Below, piece by piece: positions 6,499-14,956 of a stretch of DNA of 20,596 nucleotides. This DNA comes from an uncultured Bartonella sp. (GTDB taxonomy: Bacteria > Pseudomonadota > Alphaproteobacteria > Rhizobiales > Rhizobiaceae): positions 1 through 20,596 of the forward strand of contig CAMLON010000028.1 of NCBI GenBank assembly GCA_946481695.1. Reading direction: 5' to 3'. How positions within the stretch are numbered: the first letter of the stretch is position 1; every line of letters begins with the position of its first letter. Below the pieces are notes generated by a model. That model was not told the DNA's origin. It saw only the letters and a program-made list of their open reading frames with translations, and did not search any database. The translations under genes were made by a program, and so were the position numbers.

Positions 6499-8970
6499 AT
6501 GTCGATCGGGTACGGTGAAGGAGAACATTTTTCAGACGATCAGGGATTTTCGGCTTGTCAGAATGTGATGACGGAAAAGAAAATTTTGAAAAGCCACCGA
6601 AACATGGCTGCCCAAAGCTTCAGAGCGGAAAACGAAAGCGGTCGGGGAAAAGAATTCAGTGCGGGTGAAAGCTTCGGTGAGGCAAAGAGTTTCAGAGCAA
6701 GCCGGAAAATGTTGGTTGCACTTGCTTGCAGCAGTTTTTTTTCAACAAGCCTGTTTTTTGATGGCACAGCCTTTGCCGAGACCGTCAATAACGAAGTAAA
6801 AATTGCCAAAAATGGCAAACAGAGCAAACCCTCTCTTGCGAAAAAAAAGCAAAACGCGACGGGGGAAAAGGCGGCAACTGAAACCGGAGAAGCCGCTTCG
6901 AATTCCGCTGCTTCGGCTTCAGCTGATAATCAGGCGCCACTTGCCGATGAAGGTACAATGTTACGCCAAGTGGTGGTAAGTGCGACCGGCTTCGAGCAGA
7001 ATGTGAAAGATGCACCGGCCAGTATTTCGGTGATCCCGCGCGAGGAAATCGAAAAAGGGTCGTTCCGCGATTTGACCGATGCCTTGAGGAATGTTCAAGG
7101 TGTTGCAGTGACGGGAACGGCTGCCGAACAGGATATTTTCATTCGCGGGCTTCCCGGTGCCTATACGCTTATCCTGGTTGACGGCAAACGTCAGAGCACG
7201 CGTGAAGCACGCACCAATGGCAATTCCGGTTTCGAGCAGAGTTTCATTCCGCCGGCTGCCGCAATCGAACGGATTGAAGTTGTGCGCGGGCCGATGTCGT
7301 CGCTTTACGGCTCGGATGCAATGGGCGGGGTTATCAATATTATCACCCGCAAAGTGCCGCACAAATGGACCGGTTCCTTTACCATTGATGGCACGGCAAA
7401 CCAGTACAGCAAATTTGGTAATACCGCTCAAGGAAGCTATTATGTTGGCGGCCCTGTGGCGCCCGATGTTGTGGGGTTGCAGCTTTGGGGAAGGGGCTTG
7501 GGGCGCGAGGAAGATGATATTATTTCCGGTACGCCGAAGAAAAAGGAAATCGACATTACCGGCAAGGTTACCGTAACACCGGACGAAAACAACGATTTAA
7601 CCTTTGAAGCCGGTCACACAAGATTGCGCCGCTATAGTTCGGTGGGTCACAATATCGAGCGAACCGAAAATATCAGCCGCAAGCCGGTTGACACCTATAA
7701 CAAGAATGATCGTGACCATTGGGTTGTCGGCTATACCGGCCGTTACGGCTTTACCACTGCCGATTTTTCCGTGTTGCAGGAAACCGCAAACCGTACCAAT
7801 TACACATGGGACACACCGACCCACGATTATGTTGCCAATTTGCGTTCGCCGGAAATACGAAACACCGTTGTCGATGGCAAATTTACCACCCCGTTCGACA
7901 TTTTTGGCCGCCACACATTGGTAACCGGCGGGCAATTCAACCGAGGGGCATTGACCGACCAGAACCCCGGTATGCGCACCGGACTTGATGAAGAGTTCAC
8001 CATTGAACAATGGGCGGGTTTTGCCGAAGATGAATGGTGGCTGACCGATACATTCTCGCTAACCGGCGGGGTGCGTATGGACCACCACCAGATTTATGGC
8101 GAACATTGGAGCCCGCGCGGTTATGCTGTTTGGCATGCCACCGACAATCTTGTTTTCAAAGGCGGTGTTTCAACCGGCTTCAAAGCACCGGAAATTCGTG
8201 AAATTGCACCCGGATATGCTTATACAACCGGAGGTGGTAATTGCTTTTACGGGCGCAATCCCCCGAAAGGGCGCAACCGCTGCGGTGTGATTGTCGGTGC
8301 CGACAATCTGGAAGCGGAAAAAAGTACCTCTTATGAATTTTCTACCATTTGGGACAATCTTGATAATCTCGAATTGGGGGCAACCTATTTCTACACCGAT
8401 TTCAAAGACAAAATCACCAACCGGCAGGTTCTGGATAGCAAAGGCAATCCGGTTGAATGGTCGGTTGACCCGAATTATGTGCTTTATGAAAACCTCAATA
8501 TCGACGATGCTGTGATGCAAGGGGTGGAGCTTACCGGTTCGTGGAAACCGATTGATGTTTTGACTATCCGTTCCAACTATACCTACACCCATTCCGAACA
8601 AAAGAGCGGCGATTATGAGGGGTTGCCTTTGGCAAGAACGCCAAAACACATAGCCAATCTGCGCGCCGAATGGCAAACACCGATTGAAAAGCTCGAAAGT
8701 TTTGCGGCTGCAACCTATCACGGTAAGGAAACCAATGCGGGTTTTAGAACCGGTAGTGCCGGTAAGGCGGTTTACAAAAACGGCAAAATTGTCGGCCGTG
8801 AATATGACGATTATGTCACCTTCGATATTGGCGGTTCTTACGCTTTTTCCGAAAATGTCAAACTGAATGCCGCAATCTACAACCTGTTTGACAAGCGTGT
8901 GGGTGTTGACCAGTTCAATGATGTGGTGGAAGGCCGCCGCCTCTGGTTGAGCATGAACTCGCAATTTTAA
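6499..8970 (+). CDS. TonB-dependent catecholate siderophore receptor (IrgA/VctA/CirA-like)
   Basis: An 823-aa outer-membrane receptor. A signal-peptide core (MLVALACSSFFSTSLFF, cut near AFAE) begins at codon 6709, some 70 residues after the proposed start. A Lys/Ala/Ser-rich linker follows, then a TonB-box-like RQVVVSA (near 6964), the plug with IRGLPGAYTLILVDGKR and IERIEVVRGPMSSLYGSDA, and a beta-barrel ending in the usual terminal Phe (SMNSQF). The plug wording is that of the IrgA/VctA/CirA group, which imports ferric enterobactin-type catecholates or their linear derivatives. ATG 6499 is preferred because CGAGGGA precedes it; TTG 6412 or ATG 6709 are alternatives, the last giving an ordinary signal peptide but no good SD. 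The downstream genes supply the rest of the uptake route. Iron-dependent control through the upstream ICE-like box is inferred. Confidence 0.93.
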   Translation: MSIGYGEGEHFSDDQGFSACQNVMTEKKILKSHRNMAAQSFRAENESGRGKEFSAGESFGEAKSFRASRKMLVALACSSFFSTSLFFDGTAFAETVNNEVKIAKNGKQSKPSLAKKKQNATGEKAATETGEAASNSAASASADNQAPLADEGTMLRQVVVSATGFEQNVKDAPASISVIPREEIEKGSFRDLTDALRNVQGVAVTGTAAEQDIFIRGLPGAYTLILVDGKRQSTREARTNGNSGFEQSFIPPAAAIERIEVVRGPMSSLYGSDAMGGVINIITRKVPHKWTGSFTIDGTANQYSKFGNTAQGSYYVGGPVAPDVVGLQLWGRGLGREEDDIISGTPKKKEIDITGKVTVTPDENNDLTFEAGHTRLRRYSSVGHNIERTENISRKPVDTYNKNDRDHWVVGYTGRYGFTTADFSVLQETANRTNYTWDTPTHDYVANLRSPEIRNTVVDGKFTTPFDIFGRHTLVTGGQFNRGALTDQNPGMRTGLDEEFTIEQWAGFAEDEWWLTDTFSLTGGVRMDHHQIYGEHWSPRGYAVWHATDNLVFKGGVSTGFKAPEIREIAPGYAYTTGGGNCFYGRNPPKGRNRCGVIVGADNLEAEKSTSYEFSTIWDNLDNLELGATYFYTDFKDKITNRQVLDSKGNPVEWSVDPNYVLYENLNIDDAVMQGVELTGSWKPIDVLTIRSNYTYTHSEQKSGDYEGLPLARTPKHIANLRAEWQTPIEKLESFAAATYHGKETNAGFRTGSAGKAVYKNGKIVGREYDDYVTFDIGGSYAFSENVKLNAAIYNLFDKRVGVDQFNDVVEGRRLWLSMNSQF

Positions 8971-9033
8971 TGCCCGGATGAACAGAGTGATCAACTCTTG
9001 AAGGACAGGATCAATTTTGAAAGTTCGCGTTTG

Positions 9034-10722
9034 ATGACAAACATCAAAAACATCATGTGCCGGTTTTTTAAAAACCGGCCTTCCCTGTTTCCGGAAAATG
9101 GTCTTTTTACAAAGAATGTTTTTGCTCCGGCAAATTCTTTAACTCTGGGAAACGCTCCTTTTCAGGCAATTGTTTTTGTTCGTGAAAAATCTTTGGCTTT
9201 GGCAAAACTTGAAAATTTGGCGGAAGCCCGAAGTTTGGAAAGCTGCTTCTCCGGAACACGCCGGTTTATTTCAAGCCCCCGCTTTGTGAGGGAAAAACAG
9301 GGGGTAAATGTTCGGGTAGAAAGAATGGGAATTGCTCCGGGAGAAAGAGCGGGAATTGTTCCGGCTGAACGGGCGGGAATTGTTACGGTTGAAAGGACGG
9401 GAATTGTTCCGGCTGAAAGGACAGGAATTGTTCCGGCTGAAAGGGCAGAAGATATTCGCGCACAACAGGCGGGCGTTTGCCGCTTGCAAGTCTTGCCATT
9501 TTTTTGCTTTTCATTTTCCTGCTTGAAGATGTCTGCTCTTGTTATTGCCGGCCTTTTTTTCGGCCTTTCCTGTAGTTTTGCGAATGTGACAAACAAAAAC
9601 ACAGGAAAAATGCGCATCCACACCAAAGATATAGAAATTGCCTTGATGGATGGAAATATTGCTTTGTTACCAACTGAAGAAGCGCAAAATCCGGCTGGCA
9701 ACCAAGAAGATGAAAAGAAAAACAAAGCAGAAAGCCCGACAAAAACCGGCGGGGAAAATTCGGGTAAAATGAATCCAAGCGTCGGGTTTCATGGCGCCGG
9801 GAGTAACGGTTCTGAGAGCGCCGTGCTTGAAAATGCTGATGAAAAAAGTGACCAAGGGACAAACACCGCACAGGCAACAAGCGAAGAAACAATCAAGGCC
9901 GGAAAGAGGCACGAAAACGGCGAGATAAGGCGTTATCGCCTGTTTATTGCTGTTCCGGAAAAGCCGGCACCAAGAGAGGGCTTTCCGCTTGTTTTACTCC
10001 TTGATGGCAACACGACATTCAAGCCCGCAATCAGGCAAGCACCCGATGCCGTAATTGTGGCAATCGGCTATTCCACCGACGAGAAAAAAGAGATTGTGAA
10101 ACGCCGCTTTTATGACCTCACCTCTTATGCACCGGCCGATAAAATTCCGCTTCGAGAAGGCATGGAAGCGCCGAAAACCGGCGGTGAAGAAGAATTTCGC
10201 AGCCTTATCGAAAAAAAGATTTTACCGGAAATACTGATGGAATTGCCGGTCAATCGCGCCAATGTCACGTTCTTTGGCCATTCGCTTGGCGGGCTTTTTG
10301 TGATGAAGAGTTTTTTATCGGCCGAAAGTCACGGTTTTTCTACCTATTGCGCTGCCGACCCGTCTATCTGGTGGAACGGGCATGAATTTATGGAAAAACT
10401 TGCCGCTTATAACAAGCCGGAGGGTTTTAAATCACGACTATTGATTGAAACATCGGGCATTAAAACCCATCATAAGAATGTGACTGAAACGAATAAAAAG
10501 CCGGTTAAGGATTTACATTCCGGCCCGAATGGCAAAGATGTTTCAGAGATTTTGAGAAAGACAAAGGCAGTTGACAACACGTTTTACAGCTTTTCCGATA
10601 AAAACCACGGCACAATGCTTTCGCCTGCGATCAAAGACTGTCTGCACTTCGCGTTGAATGCGAAAAATTTCAAACAACAAAAATTTCCCGCAAACTCCCT
10701 TCAACCAGTCGAAAAGAAATGA
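9034..10722 (+). CDS. Periplasmic siderophore trilactone esterase (IroE/Cee-like), long N-terminus
   Basis: An alpha/beta hydrolase. The nucleophile Ser is in GHSLGG (about 10275-10292), with the IroE-type GYSTD and DPSIWW segments and a probable catalytic His in DKNHGT. IroE and Campylobacter Cee hydrolyse the trilactone of enterobactin-type siderophores in the periplasm, which fits a gene between receptor and transporter. The start is uncertain. The frame is open from TTG 8998; ATG 9034 (562 aa) is the first ATG; ATG 9529 gives a 397-aa protein opening directly with a hydrophobic signal peptide (MSALVIAGLFFGLSCSFA) but has no good SD. Residues before 9529 include a 24-bp repeat and a CCGG-flanked palindrome, so part may be untranslated. 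Even the short form has a roughly 85-residue Glu/Lys/Ser-rich linker before the hydrolase fold. It ends 7 bases before the binding-protein gene. Confidence 0.85.
   Translation: MTNIKNIMCRFFKNRPSLFPENGLFTKNVFAPANSLTLGNAPFQAIVFVREKSLALAKLENLAEARSLESCFSGTRRFISSPRFVREKQGVNVRVERMGIAPGERAGIVPAERAGIVTVERTGIVPAERTGIVPAERAEDIRAQQAGVCRLQVLPFFCFSFSCLKMSALVIAGLFFGLSCSFANVTNKNTGKMRIHTKDIEIALMDGNIALLPTEEAQNPAGNQEDEKKNKAESPTKTGGENSGKMNPSVGFHGAGSNGSESAVLENADEKSDQGTNTAQATSEETIKAGKRHENGEIRRYRLFIAVPEKPAPREGFPLVLLLDGNTTFKPAIRQAPDAVIVAIGYSTDEKKEIVKRRFYDLTSYAPADKIPLREGMEAPKTGGEEEFRSLIEKKILPEILMELPVNRANVTFFGHSLGGLFVMKSFLSAESHGFSTYCAADPSIWWNGHEFMEKLAAYNKPEGFKSRLLIETSGIKTHHKNVTETNKKPVKDLHSGPNGKDVSEILRKTKAVDNTFYSFSDKNHGTMLSPAIKDCLHFALNAKNFKQQKFPANSLQPVEKK
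9060..9078. repeat. Perfect palindrome CCGG-T/A-tract
   Basis: CCGGTTTTTTAAAAACCGG, two 9-base arms around one base. Similar T-run/A-run palindromes occur in noncoding DNA elsewhere in the window (5861-5875, 19016-19027, 20201-20214). Its presence inside the esterase leader argues that this part may not be coding. Confidence 0.75.
9319..9462. repeat. 24-bp minisatellite in the esterase leader (5 units plus a degenerate one)
   Basis: Five head-to-tail 24-base units start at 9319, 9343, 9367, 9391 and 9415, with a consensus close to GAAAGGGCGGGAATTGTTCC followed by GGCT; a degenerate sixth unit runs to 9462. In the esterase frame they encode eight-residue units of the form ER(A/T)GIVPA. The units differ mostly by single bases, so this is a real tandem array, prone to slippage in steps that keep frame. 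Confidence 0.93.
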
Positions 10723-10729
10723 GGTAAAA

Positions 10730-11659
10730 ATGATTAATAGACGCAATACTCTCGCCGCACTGCTCTTTGGTGCACTGGCTTCCGTTTTGTCATTTCAATC
10801 ACCGGCAAGTGCCGATGTTGTCATCAAACATGCCGCCGGTGAAACCTCTATTCCCGATAATCCGAAACGGGTTGTGGTGTTCGACCTTGCCACGCTCGAC
10901 AATATGAACCGGTTAAAAATTGATAATATTGTGGGTGTGCCGGAAGGGATAAAGCCGAAATATCTCGAGCAATATAATGATGCAAAATACACCAAGGTCG
11001 GAACCTTGTTTGAACCCAATTACGAGACAGTGGCAAGCCTGAAACCTGATCTTATCATTATTGCCGACCGTTCGGCATCGAAATTCAACGATCTTGCAAA
11101 AATTGCCCCGACAATCGATTTGTCCGTCAACAATAATCACTATCTTGCCGATGTTGACCGCAATGTGACAATTTTGGGCCAGATTTTTAATAAGCAGAAA
11201 GAAGCAAAAGACGAAATCGACAGTCTTAACAAAAAGCTTGAAGAGGTAAGGAAGGTTGCGGCTGACAAAGGAACAGGTCTTCTTGTTCTGACCACCGGTG
11301 GCAAAATTTCAGCCTTCGGACCGGGATCGCGTTTCGGCCTGTTGCATTCCGGTTTTGGTGTCAAACCGGCGAACGACAAACTGGAAGTGGGCAATCACGG
11401 GCAGATGATTTCACCCGAATTCATTTTGGAAACCAATCCCGACTGGCTCTTTGTGATCGACCGTGATGCAGCCATTGGCCGCGAAGGGGAATCAGCTGCA
11501 AAATTGCTTGATAATGCCCTTATCAACAAAACCAAAGCGGCCGAGAACAAGCATATCGTTTATCTCGACCCGCAAAACTGGTATCTTATCGGTGGCGGAC
11601 TTTCGGGTCTTCATGAGACAGCCGATCAACTTGATGACGTATTTTCAAAAGCAAAATAA
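10730..11659 (+). CDS. Periplasmic ferric-siderophore binding protein (VctP/CeuE/YclQ-like)
   Basis: A 309-aa substrate-binding protein of the FepB/CeuE class. A Sec signal peptide with hydrophobic core LAALLFGALASVLSF is cut near SASA-DVV. There is no lipobox Cys, so it should be free in the periplasm. The mature part has the two-lobed helical-backbone fold: the start IPDNPKRVVVFDLATLD, the mid segment LKPDLIIIADR and the C-terminal lobe with PDWLFVIDRDAAIG. These wordings fit the YclQ/CeuE/VctP branch, which binds ferric catecholates and linear hydrolysis products. ATG 10730 is chosen because GAGG at 10721-10724 precedes it and a signal peptide follows; the frame extends to 10658 without support. 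It lies 7 bases after the esterase stop, so the two are likely co-transcribed and translationally coupled. Confidence 0.93.
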   Translation: MINRRNTLAALLFGALASVLSFQSPASADVVIKHAAGETSIPDNPKRVVVFDLATLDNMNRLKIDNIVGVPEGIKPKYLEQYNDAKYTKVGTLFEPNYETVASLKPDLIIIADRSASKFNDLAKIAPTIDLSVNNNHYLADVDRNVTILGQIFNKQKEAKDEIDSLNKKLEEVRKVAADKGTGLLVLTTGGKISAFGPGSRFGLLHSGFGVKPANDKLEVGNHGQMISPEFILETNPDWLFVIDRDAAIGREGESAAKLLDNALINKTKAAENKHIVYLDPQNWYLIGGGLSGLHETADQLDDVFSKAK

Positions 11660-11743
11660 GCATTTAGCCTGTTGTTGACTGAAAAAGTCATGAAACGGGT
11701 TGATTGTTTCAAGCTTTAACGCTTAAACATCGGAAGCAGCAGA
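11660..11743 (+). promoter_or_regulatory. Short hairpin-containing spacer inside the operon
   Basis: The only sizeable gap in the transporter part of the operon. It can form GACT-GAAAA-AGTC, GAAAC-N9-GTTTC and AAGC-N6-GCTT stem-loops. Such structures after a binding-protein gene commonly stabilise its 3' end or lower downstream expression. That role is inferred; the stems are short. Confidence 0.3.
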
Positions 11744-12745
11744 TTGGTCTGCCGGCTTCTGATGTTTTTTAATCGGGTAAAGATTGACGTGCGCTCTCTT
11801 ATTATTGGCATAACGGTTATTATCGTCCTGTCGATTATCAGTATGTTTCTGGGGTTTTCCAGTGTTACCCTCTCCGGCCTTCTTGCCGGTGACGAGCACA
11901 GCTTCCTTGTATTTTTCCAAACCCGTATTCCGCGCACCATTGCACTTATTCTTTCAGGCGCTTCTCTTGCCCTTGCCGGCATGATTATGCAAATGCTAAC
12001 AAGGAACCGTTTTGTTGAACCTTCAACAGCCGGAACTGTTGAATCGGCCTCGCTCGGCATCCTTGTGGTGATGATATTTGCCCCCGGTCTTGATGTGATT
12101 TTAAAAATGCTGGTGGCAGCCCTGTTTGCGCTTTTCGGCTCGCTGATATTCATGTTTTTATTGCGGCAAATACCGCTTAAATCCGTGCTGATTGTGCCCT
12201 TGACAGGTATCATGCTCGGCTATGTGATTGGCGCGCTCACAAATGGCATTGCCGATCAGGAAATGCTGTTGCCATCGCTGCAATCCTACCTTTTTGGTAG
12301 CTTTTCCATGGTGGTTGAAGGCAAATATGAATTATTATGGCTGTCGCTGCCACTTTGCCTTATTGCCTATCTTGCGGCCGACCGTTTTACCGTTGCCGGT
12401 TTTGGAGAGGATTTTTCCAGTAATCTCGGCCTTGATTATAAAAAAGTGATGCTTTTCGGCCTTGTGATTATTTCCATGATAACGGCAACCGTTATCTGCA
12501 CCGTTGGGCGGATACCCTTTATCGGCCTTGTCGTGCCCAATATTGTTTCCATTGTCATGGGCGACAATATGCGCCGCACAGCACCTTTTGTCATGATAAC
12601 CGGTGCGGGACTGGTGCTTACCTGCGACATTCTTGGCCGGTTGATGAGCAAATCGGCAGAAATACCGGTTGGAACCATTATGGGGGTTCTTGGCAGTGTG
12701 CTTTTTATCGCACTTCTCTTGAAATGGAGAAAGCGCCTTGGCTAG
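11744..12745 (+). CDS. FecCD-family siderophore ABC permease 1 (VctD/CeuB-like)
   Basis: A 333-aa, highly hydrophobic inner-membrane permease with about nine or ten membrane segments. The FecCD-type signatures are LAGMIMQMLTRNRFVEPSTAG after the second segment and GRIPFIGLVVPNIV in the coupling region that contacts the ATPase. Together with the next permease it would form the heterodimeric channel for the ferric siderophore. TTG 11744 is favoured because GGAAG lies 7 bases upstream; ATG 11762 is an alternative six codons later without an SD. The gene overlaps the next start by 8 bases, which indicates coupled translation. Confidence 0.92.
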   Translation: MVCRLLMFFNRVKIDVRSLIIGITVIIVLSIISMFLGFSSVTLSGLLAGDEHSFLVFFQTRIPRTIALILSGASLALAGMIMQMLTRNRFVEPSTAGTVESASLGILVVMIFAPGLDVILKMLVAALFALFGSLIFMFLLRQIPLKSVLIVPLTGIMLGYVIGALTNGIADQEMLLPSLQSYLFGSFSMVVEGKYELLWLSLPLCLIAYLAADRFTVAGFGEDFSSNLGLDYKKVMLFGLVIISMITATVICTVGRIPFIGLVVPNIVSIVMGDNMRRTAPFVMITGAGLVLTCDILGRLMSKSAEIPVGTIMGVLGSVLFIALLLKWRKRLG

Positions 12746-14201
12746 AAAAACACCGGACAATAACAAGCCCGCTTTAAAAGGTGAGAAGCCACAATCTGCC
12801 GGAAAGGGCGTCACCGAAACAAATGCGGTTGAGCCCGGCATTGCTACAGCCGGCCTTCTTGAAACCGATAATATCGAAACTACAATTGGTGAGAATAATT
12901 TCACGAAAACAGAAATTATCGAAACCGACACCAGCGCGCCGGATAGACAAAGAAATGCTTCTATTCAAGCCGATATTGTCGAAGCAGAAATTGACGAAGT
13001 CAACATCCTGAACAAGAAAGCCGAAGTCAACATCCCGACCGAGGATTTAGACAAGGAAACCGACAGGGATTTAGGCAAGAATTTAGAAAAAGACGCGGGC
13101 AAGGAAACAGACGGGCAAGCAAGAAAGAAAGCAAATAGGGAAAATGCAGCTGTTCAATCCGGCTTTATCAGCACCAAAGAAGCGGATTCTTTCAAAACAG
13201 CTATTACCGGCTCTGGTTCCGCAGATTTGAGCTTCATCAAACCCAAACAATCAAAAAAAATCCGCTCGACACTGCCGCTTGTCATCGGTCTTGGTGTTGT
13301 TGCTGCCATTTTTATTGCGCTTTATCTTTCATGGAATATGTCGGTTGTGATCTGGCCGTTCCGTTTGGGAAAACTCGTTTCGCTTATTCTGATTGCCTAT
13401 ACCATTGCTGTTTCGACAGTGCTTTTCCAGACGGTTTCCAACAACCGCATTCTTACCCCCTCGATTATGGGCTTTGACCAGCTTTATATCCTCATCCAGA
13501 CGGTAGTGGTTTATTTTGTCGGCTCGACCGTTATTTACGGGGTAAGCGACGAAGTGCGTTTCATCGCTGTGGCACTTATTCTCACACTGTTTTCGACAAG
13601 CCTTTTCACATGGCTCTTTTCCGGAACCATCAAGGGACTGCACATGACGCTTTTGATCGGCGTTGTGTTTGGCGGCCTGTTCTTCAGCTTGCGCATGTTG
13701 TTGCAATTGCAACTGAACCCCGATGAGGCGGTCAATCTCACCGATGTAATGTTTGCCAATTTCAACCGCTTCAATACCAATCTCATTGGCATTGCAGTGA
13801 TTATTGTTGTGATTGTTTCCCTGATCGGCTGGCGCATGCGCTATCTTTTCGATGTGCTGGCATTAGGCCGCGATATGGCAATCAATCTCGGTGTCGATTA
13901 TAAACAGGCTGTCACGCGCATTCTTGTGCTGGTTTCGATTATGGTTGCCGTTTCAACCGCACTTGTGGGGCCGGTCACCTTTTTCGGCCTTCTGGTTGCA
14001 AGCCTTGCCTACCAGTTTACGCCGACAGCCAAACATATGAGCGTGTTACCGGTTGCCATTCTGCTTTCGATTATTTTCCTGGTCGGCGGACAATTCATTC
14101 TCGAACAGCTTTTCAATATGGCAAGCCGGTTGAGCTTTATTATCGAATTTGTCGGCGGCATTGTGTTTTTGACCCTGCTCATCAAGGGAAAATTGAGATG
14201 A
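12738..14201 (+). CDS. FecCD-family siderophore ABC permease 2 with a long acidic N-terminal extension (VctG/CeuC-like)
   Basis: 487 aa against about 310-320 for the family. Residues from about 176 (LPLVIGLGVVAAIFIALYL) to the end are an ordinary FecCD permease with the coupling segment VTFFGLLVASLAYQFTP. Residues 1-175 are hydrophilic, rich in Glu, Asp, Lys, Thr and Asn, with loosely repeated phrases (EAEIDEVNI, KKAEVNI; DKETDRD, GKETDG) and no recognised domain; they would sit in the cytoplasm. The TTG start at 12738 has GGAG at 12726-12729 and overlaps the upstream stop by 8 bases. There is no ATG before the first membrane segment; TTG near 13227 is the only obvious later alternative. The extension is therefore probably translated. 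It overlaps the ATPase start by 4 bases (ATGA). Confidence 0.9.
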   Translation: MARKTPDNNKPALKGEKPQSAGKGVTETNAVEPGIATAGLLETDNIETTIGENNFTKTEIIETDTSAPDRQRNASIQADIVEAEIDEVNILNKKAEVNIPTEDLDKETDRDLGKNLEKDAGKETDGQARKKANRENAAVQSGFISTKEADSFKTAITGSGSADLSFIKPKQSKKIRSTLPLVIGLGVVAAIFIALYLSWNMSVVIWPFRLGKLVSLILIAYTIAVSTVLFQTVSNNRILTPSIMGFDQLYILIQTVVVYFVGSTVIYGVSDEVRFIAVALILTLFSTSLFTWLFSGTIKGLHMTLLIGVVFGGLFFSLRMLLQLQLNPDEAVNLTDVMFANFNRFNTNLIGIAVIIVVIVSLIGWRMRYLFDVLALGRDMAINLGVDYKQAVTRILVLVSIMVAVSTALVGPVTFFGLLVASLAYQFTPTAKHMSVLPVAILLSIIFLVGGQFILEQLFNMASRLSFIIEFVGGIVFLTLLIKGKLR

Positions 14202-14956
14202 TTGAAATTAGCCATGTATCCAAAAGCTATGACGACACTAGCATTATCGAGGATTTGTCACTTGAAATCCCGAAAGGCGGAATGGTTTCGATTATTGGCC
14301 CCAATGGTGCGGGTAAATCCACACTTCTAACTATGATAAGCCGCCTGCTGCCGATCACAAAGGGTAAAATTACGGTTGACGGAATTGATGTGACAAAGGC
14401 AAAAGGAGCCGATTTTGCCAAACGGCTTTCTATTTTGCGACAGGAAAACACTCTCACAGCGCGTATCACCGTGGAAGATCTTGTAAGCTTTGGCCGCTAC
14501 CCCTATTCGCATGGTGTCTTGACAAAAGAAGACAAAACATTTGTCGATAATGCCATTAGCTATCTGGGGCTGGACCCTTATCGCAAACGTTTTCTTGACG
14601 AATTGTCGGGCGGGCAGAGACAACGCGCTTTTGTTGCCATGGTGATTTCTCAAAACACCGATTACATCCTGCTTGACGAGCCATTGAACAATCTTGATAT
14701 GCGCCATGCCGTTTCAATGATGAAGCGACTTCGCAATGCGGCCGACGAATTGGGCAAAACCATTATTATGGTGATGCATGACCTCAATTTCGCCTCCTGC
14801 TATTCCGATCTCATCATTGCTTTGAAAGAAGGAAAACTCGTCTATTCCGGTACGCCCGAAAATGTCATGAAAGATGAAATCCTTTCGGCAATTTATGATA
14901 TCGACATCAAGGTCAAAGATATAGACGGGCAGAAAATCGCCGTTTATTACCGCTAA
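14198..14956 (+). CDS. Siderophore ABC transporter ATPase (VctC/CeuD/FepC-like)
   Basis: A 252-aa cytoplasmic ATPase. Walker A is GPNGAGKST at 34-42, the Q-loop Gln is near 82, the signature LSGGQRQR is at 136-143, Walker B is YILLDE at 156-161 and the H-loop His194 is in MVMHDLN. The arrangement and length match iron-siderophore importers. It powers transport through the two upstream permeases. The start ATG overlaps the stop of permease 2 (ATGA), the tightest coupling in the operon. It is the last gene of the cluster; no strong intrinsic terminator follows directly. Confidence 0.95.
   Translation: MIEISHVSKSYDDTSIIEDLSLEIPKGGMVSIIGPNGAGKSTLLTMISRLLPITKGKITVDGIDVTKAKGADFAKRLSILRQENTLTARITVEDLVSFGRYPYSHGVLTKEDKTFVDNAISYLGLDPYRKRFLDELSGGQRQRAFVAMVISQNTDYILLDEPLNNLDMRHAVSMMKRLRNAADELGKTIIMVMHDLNFASCYSDLIIALKEGKLVYSGTPENVMKDEILSAIYDIDIKVKDIDGQKIAVYYR

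Noticed and set aside
8170..8994. 274-codon open frame on the minus strand opposite the receptor C-terminus
   Set aside because: The plus strand encodes a conserved beta-barrel through to the terminal Phe. The antisense translation shows no domain or good start.
9319..9462. CRISPR array
   Set aside because: The 24-bp units abut with no unique spacers, keep an 8-codon frame, and no cas gene is present. The same applies to the 95-bp repeats at 20243-20540.
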